DNA of 64,000 nucleotides from positions 434,001-498,000 of the forward strand of contig JACRHT010000017.1 of assembly GCA_016217545.1 (NCBI GenBank), read 5' to 3'. This DNA comes from Opitutia bacterium (GTDB taxonomy: Bacteria; Verrucomicrobiota; Verrucomicrobiia; Opitutales; Opitutaceae). Shown here piece after piece: positions 55,916 to 62,617 of the stretch. The position numbers and the translations under genes are program-made. The notes below the pieces were generated by a model. That model worked only from the letters and a program-made list of their open reading frames with translations, was not told the DNA's origin and searched no databases. Position 1 is the first letter of the stretch; every line of letters begins with the position of its first letter.

Positions 55916-55955
55916 CACTGTGACACACAGTGCGCCGCAGTGCTTTGTCACAGTG
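55916..55955. promoter_or_regulatory. Inverted repeat CACTGTGACA-N20-TGTCACAGTG in the dnaK / Lon-N divergent region
   Basis: Perfect 10-bp arms are separated by 20 nt that contain two further CAGTG units. Arm centres are 30 nt apart, about three helical turns, so two protein dimers could sit on the same face. It lies between divergent dnaK and the Lon-N gene and could serve either. Confidence 0.6.
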
Positions 55956-56004
55956 TGCCAAAGGTCGCGTTTGTTTTCCGCGTCTGACGGCCTAAGTTGC
56001 CCGC

Positions 56005-56685
56005 ATGGAGACGATTGAAATGCCCGACGCCGTGCCGGTGATGACGCTGCCGAACACGGTCTTTTTTCCGCAGTCGCTCCTGCCTCTCCACATTTTCGAA
56101 TCGCGCTACCGCGCCATGCTCCGCGACGTGCTCGCGACCAACCGCCTTTTCGCCGTCGCGCATCTGGACGCCGCGCGATCCGACGAACCCGACGCCATCG
56201 AACCACCTCATCGCATCGCTTCCGTCGGCATCGTCCGCGCGTGCCAGGAAGCCGACGACGGCACGTCCAACCTGCTCTTGCAAGGCGTCTGCCGGGTCGA
56301 GATCCGCGAGATCCTCCGGGAAATCCCGTATCGTATGATCGCCGTGCAACCGCTCGCGAGCGTGCGCGGCGGCAATCATACGCAACTCGAAATCATGCGG
56401 CTCGAAGTGCTGCGCTTGCTCAACCTCCGCCGCCGGCTCGGCGCGCCGGGGCCGAAAGGCATAACGCAGTTCCTCGAGGGAATTGAAGATTTCGACACGT
56501 TCGCCGATGTGGCGGTGTTCAATCTCTGCGACGATACGACCGTGAAGCAGCGCCTGCTCGAGGAACTCGACACGCGCCAGCGACTGAAACTCTTCGCCGC
56601 GCAGCTGAAACTCGATATCGAGCAGCAACGCCTGCGCCGCCAACTGCAAGGCCCCCTGCCCGACGACGGCATTGCGAACAACTAG
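56005..56685 (+). CDS. Lon substrate-binding (LON-N) domain protein
   Basis: A 226-residue protein containing only the N-terminal domain of Lon proteases: VPVMTLPNTVFFPQSLLPLH followed by IFESRYRAMLRDVLATNRLF, and GIVRACQEADDGTSNLLLQG. There is no ATPase or protease part, as is normal for this stand-alone family. Its function is not settled; it may be a proteolysis adaptor. Divergence from dnaK across shared inverted repeats suggests stress-linked control. Confidence 0.9.
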   Translation: METIEMPDAVPVMTLPNTVFFPQSLLPLHIFESRYRAMLRDVLATNRLFAVAHLDAARSDEPDAIEPPHRIASVGIVRACQEADDGTSNLLLQGVCRVEIREILREIPYRMIAVQPLASVRGGNHTQLEIMRLEVLRLLNLRRRLGAPGPKGITQFLEGIEDFDTFADVAVFNLCDDTTVKQRLLEELDTRQRLKLFAAQLKLDIEQQRLRRQLQGPLPDDGIANN

Positions 56686-56721
56686 CGCGCGTCGCGCAAC
56701 GCGCGGAGGAGCTCGCTGGTC

Positions 56722-57066
56722 TCAAACTACTCCACCCAAAGGCTGCGTCGCCCTCACCCACTCGGCGACGGGCACGCCGCCTTGCAAATGCTCGCGGCGG
56801 ATGCGGTCGAATCGCTCCGGCGTCACGTGCGAATACCACACCCCTTCCGGATACACCACGAGCCACGGGCCCTCGGCGCACACACGCAGGCAGTCGGCCT
56901 TCGTTCGCATCACGGGCAAATCGTGAGCCTTCACCTCGGCCTTGAGGTGCTGCCACGTCCGCTCGCCGTCCTCGAGCGCGCAACACTCCGGGCCGCGACA
57001 GAGAAACAAGTGACGGCGCGCGGACGACAGCCCGGTTTTTTCGAAGCTTTTCGCGACGGTGTCCAC
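56722..57066 (-). CDS. Thioredoxin-like [2Fe-2S] ferredoxin
   Basis: A 114-residue protein with four probable cluster cysteines in [10 protein letters not shown] and [19 protein letters not shown]. This is the thin thioredoxin-like ferredoxin family, related to the small subunits NuoE/Hox[18 protein letters not shown] near the end is also typical. It starts 7 nt after the superoxide dismutase stop, so the two form an operon. The partner is unknown. Confidence 0.85.
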   Translation of the reverse strand: MDTVAKSFEKTGLSSARRHLFLCRGPECCALEDGERTWQHLKAEVKAHDLPVMRTKADCLRVCAEGPWLVVYPEGVWYSHVTPERFDRIRREHLQGGVPVAEWVRATQPLGGVV

Positions 57067-57073
57067 GCGGCGA

Positions 57074-57829
57074 TCAGCTGTGAACCGCAGCCGCGTAGTT
57101 AGCTTCGGCCTGCGCCCAGTTCACGACGTTCCAATACGCTTTCACGTAGTCGCCGCGAAGATTCTGGTAATGGAGATAGTATGCGTGCTCCCAAACATCG
57201 AGGCCGAGCACGGGCGTGAGGCCTTCGCTGAGCGGCGAATCCTGGTTCGCCGTCGAATGCACGACGAGCTTGCCGCCCTTCACACTGAGCCACGCCCAGC
57301 CGCTGCCAAAGCGCTTCATGGCGGCGTCGGTGAACTGCTTCTTGAATTCGTCGAGCGAGCCGAGATCGCGCGCGATGGCCGCGGCGAGCTTCTCGCCAAG
57401 CGCGGACGAGCCGGCAGGCGCGAGTTGATTCCAGAAAAACGCATGATTCACGTGACCGCCGGCGTTGTTGCGGACGCCGGTGCGGATCGCTTCGGGCACG
57501 CTGGCGAGATCGCGCACGAGCGCTTCGGGGCCTTTCGCGAGGAGTTCAGGATGCGACTCGAGGAGCTTCTTCGCATTCGTGATGTAGGCCTGGTGGTGCT
57601 TCGTGTGGTGAATCTCCATCGTGCGCGCGTCAATGTGCGGCTCGAGCGCAGCATAAGCGTAAGGCAGCTTGGGTAATTCCCAGCCGAGCGCGGCGTCGCT
57701 CGCGACCGGGGCGGTTTCGCCGGCAATCGCGCGCACGCTCATCGCGCCTAGGCCGGCGAGCGCCACGCCGGCGCCGAGGGTTTTGAGTGCATCGCGACGC
57801 GTCATTCCCGGGGTAGTCGTGGATTTCAT
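57074..57829 (-). CDS. sod: Superoxide dismutase (Fe/Mn) with twin-arginine signal
   Basis: A 251-residue protein. The N-terminus [20 protein letters not shown] is a Tat-type signal, followed by a mature Fe/Mn-SOD. Metal ligands are visible as His in [13 protein letters not shown], His in [13 protein letters not shown], and Asp and His in [16 protein letters not shown]. Export by Tat implies metal loading in the cytoplasm and action in the periplasm. I place the start at ATG 57829, with a second Met at the Tat motif. The frame is open upstream to 57904 but crosses the pheT terminator. Confidence 0.92.
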   Translation of the reverse strand: MKSTTTPGMTRRDALKTLGAGVALAGLGAMSVRAIAGETAPVASDAALGWELPKLPYAYAALEPHIDARTMEIHHTKHHQAYITNAKKLLESHPELLAKGPEALVRDLASVPEAIRTGVRNNAGGHVNHAFFWNQLAPAGSSALGEKLAAAIARDLGSLDEFKKQFTDAAMKRFGSGWAWLSVKGGKLVVHSTANQDSPLSEGLTPVLGLDVWEHAYYLHYQNLRGDYVKAYWNVVNWAQAEANYAAAVHS

Positions 57830-57846
57830 GCGCCGAAACATGGGCA

Positions 57847-57873
57847 CAAAAAAGCCGGGCGCAAGCGCCCGGC
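57847..57873 (-). terminator. Intrinsic terminator after pheT
   Basis: On the minus strand GCCGGGCG CTTG CGCCCGGC is followed by TTTTTTTGTG. It lies 35 nt past the pheT stop and just before the superoxide dismutase start. Confidence 0.88.
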
Positions 57874-57907
57874 GGTGGAGCGCGTTGGGGTCAACGCGCT
57901 CCACCTT

Positions 57908-60370
57908 TCACGCGCGCACGGTCATCGTGCCGTCGGCGGTGATCTTCTTTTGGATCTCCGCGAAGGCCGCATTGACCTCGTCGTCCGTGAGCGTGCGCTC
58001 GGCGGAACGGAACGAAAGCGAGAACGCGACGCTCTTCTTCCCTTCGGGCAATCCGGCGCCTTGGTAGACGTCGAACACGCTCACGCTCTCGACCGCGAAT
58101 TTCGTCGCGGCCGCACGCGCGACCGTCAGGAGCTGCTGGCGCACCTCCTCGGCGTGGCGCGCGCCGTCGACCACGAGCGCGATGTCGCGCAGCGCAGCGG
58201 GGAACAGACTGAAGTTCTGGAAGCGACGGTGGCCGCTCTCCGCCGTGAGTCTCTCCGGCAAGATCGCGAACATGCCCGCCCACACCTTGCCTTCGACGCC
58301 GGCGGCGCGGACCATGGCGAGGTTGAGCAGGCCGAAGCGCGCGGCCCAGCCGCCCTTCATCTCGCCGGCAGCGGCCGCGTGGCCTTCCTGCCAGCCCCAG
58401 AACGCGCCGGTGACCGGCACGAGCGGTTGCGAGTTCAGGTTCAGCCCAGCCTGCGCGAGCAGCGCTTCCATGTAGCGTTTCACTTGGAAGAAATCCGGCT
58501 CAGGGCGCGCGAGCCACGCGCGGTCCTTCGGGTTGTGCGCGATGACGAAGCCGACGCCGACGCACTCGTGCACGGTGCCGTTCATCTCGACGAACACACG
58601 GCCGGTTTCGCAGAGGCGCGAGACGGCGTTGCCGCGGGATTGGTTGAGCTTGAGCGATTCGAGCAGGCCGAGCACGAGCGTCGGGCGGAGGCTCGACTGG
58701 TCCTCGACGAACGGATTCGAGAGCGCGAGTTCCTGCGCGGCGGCGTCGGAGACCCAAGTCTTGAGCTCCTTCGCGGAGCGCAGCGTGTAGTTCACGCACT
58801 CGTGGAAATGCTGGCCGACGAGGTAGTCGGTGACCTTGCCGTTGAAGACGGCGACCGGGTCGTCCTCCGCTTCCGGCAGCGCGGGGCCGACGGCGGGCGC
58901 GGGCGGAACCTTCTCGGTGCCGTAGATGCGCAGCACTTCCTCGACGAGATCGATCGGGCGATCGAGATCACCGCGGTAGCTGGGAACATCGACGGTCCAC
59001 TCGGGCGTGCCGTCCGCGAACTGGCTCTCGCCGACGATGGCGAGATTGAGCGCGGTGAGCGCGGTGCGAATCTCCGCATCGGGAATGTCGAAGCCGAGGC
59101 GCGCACGGATGTAGGCCGGCGTGACTTTGATCTCGCGCGACCACGGTTGCTCGCCGCCGATCTTGAACGACGGACCGACGACGGTGCCGCCGGCGGTTTC
59201 GAGGAGCAAATCGACGGCGCGGCCGGCCGCCTCGAGCGTGCTGTGCGGATCGACGCCGCGCTCGAAGCGATACGAAGAATCGGACGCGAGGCCGAGTCGC
59301 TTGGAAGTCCAGCGGATCGACTGCGGGCGGAAGTAAGCGGCTTCGAGCACGACGTCGGTCGTGGTCGCGTCGACTTCGGCGTTGGCACCGCCCATGATGC
59401 CGGCGACGACCATCGGATTCTTCTCGTCGGCGATGACGAGCATGCGGCTGTTCAGCGCGCGCTCCTTGCCGTCGAGCGTGGTGAGTTTCTCGCCGTCGAC
59501 TGCGCGGCGGATGACGATCTTGCGACCGGCGATCTTCTTGGCGTCGAACACGTGCAACGGCTGGCCGAGTTCGAGCATCACGTAGTTGCCGACGTCGACG
59601 AGGTTGTTGATCGGGCGCAGGCCGACGGCCTTCAGGCGCTCCTGCATCCACGCGGGGCTCGGGCCGACCTTCACGCCGGCGATGGCGATGCCGACGTAGA
59701 GCGGGCAATCTTCGGGCGCCTCGACGCGGATGTCGCTGAGGATGTCGCCGCGGAAGCCGTGCGTCTCGTTGCGGAATTTGACCTGCGGGAAGCAGAGATC
59801 TTTGCGAAACCAAGCGGCGATCTCGCGCGCGATGCCGATGTGGCTGAGGGCGTCGGGGCGGTTCGGCGTGATCTCGATGTCGAACACGGTGTCGCCCGGA
59901 GGCAGCACGGCGTTGATCGGCGTGCCGATCGGCGTGGCCGGATCGAGGAGGAGCAAGCCGGCGTGGTCGTCGCCGAGGCCGAGTTCGTCGGCGGCGCACA
60001 TCATGCCTTGCGACTCGTGGCCGTAGGTCTTGCGCAGCGCGATGGCGAAGCCGCCGGGCAGCACGGCGCCCGGGAGCGCAACCGGGACACGGTTGCCCGC
60101 GTCGCAATTCGGCGCGCCGCACACGATCTGGCGGATGCCGCCGTTTTCGGCGCCGACATCGACGGTGCAGAGTGAGATTTCCTTTTTGAGGTTGGGAATC
60201 TTCTCGCGCGTCTTGATCTCGCCGACAACGACGTGCTGCAGCGGCTGCAAGCCGGCCGTGGCCACGCCTTCGACTTCGAAGCCGACGAAGGTGATCGCGC
60301 GCTTGAGCTCGTCGACGGTGACGCCGTCGAGGTTCACGTATTGTTTGAGCCAGTTGAGGGAAATTTTCAT
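57908..60370 (-). CDS. pheT: Phenylalanine-tRNA ligase beta subunit
   Basis: An 820-residue PheT. The order is the N-terminal tRNA-binding EMAP-like domain (VVVGEIKTREKIPNL, IRQIVCGAPNCDAGNRVPVA), the B3/B4 editing domain (IVIRRAVDGEKLTTLDGKER), B5 (AYIRARLGFDIPDAEIRTAL), the core (SYRGDLDRPIDLVEEVLRIY) and the C-terminal FDX-ACB domain (FSLFPAALRDIALVVDG). Full length. Together with PheS it charges tRNA-Phe, whose gene is also in the window. The gap to pheS holds a palindromic repeat. Confidence 0.97.
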   Translation of the reverse strand: MKISLNWLKQYVNLDGVTVDELKRAITFVGFEVEGVATAGLQPLQHVVVGEIKTREKIPNLKKEISLCTVDVGAENGGIRQIVCGAPNCDAGNRVPVALPGAVLPGGFAIALRKTYGHESQGMMCAADELGLGDDHAGLLLLDPATPIGTPINAVLPPGDTVFDIEITPNRPDALSHIGIAREIAAWFRKDLCFPQVKFRNETHGFRGDILSDIRVEAPEDCPLYVGIAIAGVKVGPSPAWMQERLKAVGLRPINNLVDVGNYVMLELGQPLHVFDAKKIAGRKIVIRRAVDGEKLTTLDGKERALNSRMLVIADEKNPMVVAGIMGGANAEVDATTTDVVLEAAYFRPQSIRWTSKRLGLASDSSYRFERGVDPHSTLEAAGRAVDLLLETAGGTVVGPSFKIGGEQPWSREIKVTPAYIRARLGFDIPDAEIRTALTALNLAIVGESQFADGTPEWTVDVPSYRGDLDRPIDLVEEVLRIYGTEKVPPAPAVGPALPEAEDDPVAVFNGKVTDYLVGQHFHECVNYTLRSAKELKTWVSDAAAQELALSNPFVEDQSSLRPTLVLGLLESLKLNQSRGNAVSRLCETGRVFVEMNGTVHECVGVGFVIAHNPKDRAWLARPEPDFFQVKRYMEALLAQAGLNLNSQPLVPVTGAFWGWQEGHAAAAGEMKGGWAARFGLLNLAMVRAAGVEGKVWAGMFAILPERLTAESGHRRFQNFSLFPAALRDIALVVDGARHAEEVRQQLLTVARAAATKFAVESVSVFDVYQGAGLPEGKKSVAFSLSFRSAERTLTDDEVNAAFAEIQKKITADGTMTVRA

Positions 60371-60382
60371 CGTCGTGATTCA

Positions 60383-60440
60383 CCACGAAGCTCACGAAGA
60401 GCACGAAGTATCGCCTTCGTGTGCTTCGTGTCCTTCGTGG
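60383..60440. repeat. Palindromic CACGAAG repeat array between pheS and pheT
   Basis: The left arm CCACGAAG-CTCACGAAG-AGCACGAAG and the right arm CTTCGTGTG-CTTCGTGTC-CTTCGTGG are reverse complements apart from spacer bases, around a 6-nt loop. Each arm is three tandem 9-nt units. It can form a long hairpin in the pheST mRNA. I recall similar CACGAAGGACACGAAG strings as dispersed repeats in other environmental bacteria. Confidence 0.85.
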
Positions 60441-60447
60441 TTAATTC

Positions 60448-61491
60448 TCAGGCAAATTGTTTCAGGAAGCGGACGTCGTTCTGGTAGAAGTAACGGATGT
60501 CATCGATGCCGTAGACCAGCATCGCGAGGCGCTCGAGGCCCATGCCGAAAGCGTAGCCGCTCCAGACGTTGGGGTCGTAGCCGACCGCTTCGAACACGGC
60601 GGGATCAACCATGCCGCAGCCGCCGATCTCGATCCATTCCTTGTTCACCTTCGGGAGGTGCTTGGCGGAGAGGTCGACCTCGAAGGACGGCTCGGTGTAG
60701 CTGAAGTAGTGCGGACGGAAGCGCGTCGTCGTGCCTTTGCCGAGCAGCGAGGCGAAGATGTAGTCGAGCATCGCCTTCAGGTCGCGGACGGTGACGTTCT
60801 TGTCGACGTAGAGGCCCTCGAGCTGGTGGAAATTGGCGCTGTGCGTGGCGTCGGTGGTGTCGCGGCGGTAGACGCGGCCGGGCGAGATCACGCGGATGGG
60901 CGGCTGGCCCTTGAGCATGGTGCGGATTTGCACCGACGAGGTGTGCGTGCGGAGGAGGTATTTCTCGCCGTCGACTTTGCGCGAGACGTTGCCGAAGCGC
61001 GCGGCCTCGGGGAAATAGAAGGTGTCCTGCGCATCGCGGGCCGGGTGATCGGGCGCGGTGTTGAGCGCATCGAAGCAGTAATACTCCGTCTCGACCTCGG
61101 GGCCTTCGACGACCGTGAAGCCGGCCTTGCGCATGATGCGGCACATCTCTTCGCGCACCTGCGTGAGCGGGTGGTAAGTGCCGGGGCCGGCGTCGGGCGA
61201 CGGGAGCGTCGGATCGACGGCGGGCCCGAGTTGCGCGGCGATCTCGGCGTCGGCGATGCGCGCGAGCGTGGCGTCGAGCTGGGCTTGCAGCTGGCCTTTG
61301 GCCTCGTTGATGAGCTTGCCCATGACGGGGCGCTGCTCCTTCGGCACGGTGCCGAGCTGCTTCATCAAGGCGGTGAACTCGCCGTTGGGGCCGACGTAGC
61401 GGGCCTTCGCGGCCTCGAATTCGGCGCGCGACTTCAGCGCCGCGAGTTCCGCGGGCGCCTTGGCGAGGAGGGCGTTCAGGGTGTCTTGCAT
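60448..61491 (-). CDS. pheS: Phenylalanine-tRNA ligase alpha subunit
   Basis: A 347-residue class II synthetase subunit. The N-terminal coiled coil is present. Motif 1 is around HPLTQVREEMCRIMRKAGF. Motif 2 is TTRFRPHYFSYTEPSFEVD, and motif 3 contains GYAFGMGLERLAMLVYGIDD. HTSSVQIRTMLKGQPPIRVI and FHQLEGLYVD complete the active site. Full length. It is preceded by the rplT terminator and an inverted repeat. Confidence 0.97.
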   Translation of the reverse strand: MQDTLNALLAKAPAELAALKSRAEFEAAKARYVGPNGEFTALMKQLGTVPKEQRPVMGKLINEAKGQLQAQLDATLARIADAEIAAQLGPAVDPTLPSPDAGPGTYHPLTQVREEMCRIMRKAGFTVVEGPEVETEYYCFDALNTAPDHPARDAQDTFYFPEAARFGNVSRKVDGEKYLLRTHTSSVQIRTMLKGQPPIRVISPGRVYRRDTTDATHSANFHQLEGLYVDKNVTVRDLKAMLDYIFASLLGKGTTTRFRPHYFSYTEPSFEVDLSAKHLPKVNKEWIEIGGCGMVDPAVFEAVGYDPNVWSGYAFGMGLERLAMLVYGIDDIRYFYQNDVRFLKQFA

Positions 61492-61497
61492 CGGGAA

Positions 61498-61576
61498 AAT
61501 CGTTCTCGTTCTTCGTTCTCTTTCTCGTTCTCGAATCCTCGGAGAACGAGGAACGAGTAGGAGAATGAGAACGATT
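61498..61576. repeat. Imperfect inverted repeat of GAACGAGAA units before pheS
   Basis: AATCGTTCTCGTTCTTCGTT at the left end and GAGAATGAGAACGATT at the right end form the arms; between them are more CGTTCTC / GAGAACG units. It is a long imperfect hairpin in the pheS leader that abuts the start codon region. It resembles the CACGAAG array in build but not in sequence. Confidence 0.75.
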
Positions 61577-61587
61577 GGAGCCGGGAA

Positions 61588-61620
61588 ATAAAAAAGACGG
61601 GCGCTTTGGGCAGCCCGTCC
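61588..61620 (-). terminator. Intrinsic terminator after rplT
   Basis: A 7-bp stem (GACGGGC / GCCCGTC) with a 10-nt loop is followed on the minus strand by TTTTTTATTTC. It separates rpmI-rplT from pheS-pheT. Confidence 0.82.
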
Positions 61621-61648
61621 TTCAGGGAAGTGGTTTGTGAAACCGAAG

Positions 61649-61711
61649 GCGAGCCTCTAGCCGGCTCGCGTTGGTGGTGGGGCGGCTCGTCGGGGACGAC
61701 TCGCCCTACCC
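61649..61711. repeat. REP-like palindromes downstream of rplT
   Basis: Two stems: GCGAGCC TCTAGCC GGCTCGC (61649-61669) and a longer one in GGCGGCTCGTCGGGGACGAC, which pairs with the following CTCGCC (about 61679-61711). The flanking GCCCTACCC and the GTCGTCCCCGACGAGCCGCC core on the opposite strand have the look of a dispersed REP-type repeat. Non-coding. Confidence 0.6.
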
Positions 61712-61719
61712 TTGCTTGC

Positions 61720-62094
61720 TCAGGCCTTGGCGGCCTTTGCCTTCAACGCGTCCTGGGCTTTAACGACCAGGCTCTTAAAGGCGACGGCGTCGGCGATCGC
61801 GATCTCGGAGAGCTGGCGGCGATCGAGGAGGATGCCGGCGGCCTTGAGACCTTCGATGAAGCGGCTGTAGCTGATGCCGGCTTCGCGGCACGCCGCGTTG
61901 AGACGCACGATCCAAAGGCCGCGCATGTTGGCCTTCTTCTTCTTGCGGTCAGCGTAGGCGTATTGCCAAGCGTGCTGGACCGCTTCCTTGGCGTAGCGGA
62001 ACAGCTTCGATTTGTTGCCGAAATAGCCCTTGGCGTATTTCAGCACTTTCTTGCGGCGCTTGCGCGACGCGGGGGAGTTGGTGACACGAGCCAT
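61720..62094 (-). CDS. rplT: Ribosomal protein L20
   Basis: A 124-residue basic protein. The L20 signature is visible in KKVLKYAKGYFGNKSKLFRY, AYADRKKKKANMRGLWIVRL and AACREAGISYSRFIEGL. Full length. It follows rpmI on the same strand. L20 often represses its own operon by binding the leader RNA; I cannot identify such a site here. Confidence 0.98.
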   Translation of the reverse strand: MARVTNSPASRKRRKKVLKYAKGYFGNKSKLFRYAKEAVQHAWQYAYADRKKKKANMRGLWIVRLNAACREAGISYSRFIEGLKAAGILLDRRQLSEIAIADAVAFKSLVVKAQDALKAKAAKA

Positions 62095-62180
62095 GTTTAG
62101 TTTTGGTTTTGGTCGCCGGCGGGTCGGTTCGTTAGACGTTCACCCGCCTGGCGAAGTTGTGGTTTTCGTTGCGGCTTAGT

Positions 62181-62375
62181 TTAGAGGCCGAACGGGAGGC
62201 AGCGCTTGAGCGGCTCCGCATGGCCGGCGGCCACAAGCTTGTCGCGGGAAGCACGGCGTTTGGACTTCGTGCTCTTCGCGGCCAGCAGGTGACGGAAGCC
62301 GGGCGTGCGGCGGATCAGCTTGCCCTTGGCGGACAGCTTGAAGCGCTTGGCGACGGACTTTTTGGTCTTTTGCAT
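62181..62375 (-). CDS. rpmI: Ribosomal protein L35
   Basis: A 64-residue basic protein with the L35 pattern KTKKSVAKRFKLSAKGKLIR, HLLAAKSTKSKRRASRD and LVAAGHAEPLKRCLPF. It is first in the rpmI-rplT pair. Unusually, infC (IF3), normally just upstream, is absent; the next gene is a divergent oxidoreductase. Confidence 0.97.
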   Translation of the reverse strand: MQKTKKSVAKRFKLSAKGKLIRRTPGFRHLLAAKSTKSKRRASRDKLVAAGHAEPLKRCLPFGL

Positions 62376-62617
62376 GACGAGAGCGGACGAAAACAGAGAG
62401 CCGCGCCCGCGTTGGCAAGGGGAAATTGGTCAAACAAGCGCCCGAACTTCCGGGCCAGCCCGGTTCGGCGGGTCCGCTGGCCGGCAGCGTTTTACGCAGC
62501 GAAAATACGCTGCGCGCGCACCCGCGAAGACAGTGCGCACGAATGCGCAAGGGACGCGGAGAGAGCGCGCACCGGAGCGGATACAACTGAGGCGCGGCCG
62601 AGCCGCAGCTTTCCACC

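Noticed and set aside
55905..55930. Part of a cobalamin riboswitch (GCCACTG)
   Set aside because: Only the heptamer matches; the B12-box and the surrounding stems are absent, and the site lies between dnaK and a LON-N gene.
57875..60175. A 766-codon plus-strand frame opposite pheT
   Set aside because: It is an Arg/Asp/Glu-rich shadow without motifs, while pheT is full length.
60383..60440. Possible CRISPR array because of regular 9-nt repeats
   Set aside because: Units are far too short, there are no unique spacers, and the two halves are inverted copies. No cas genes are present.
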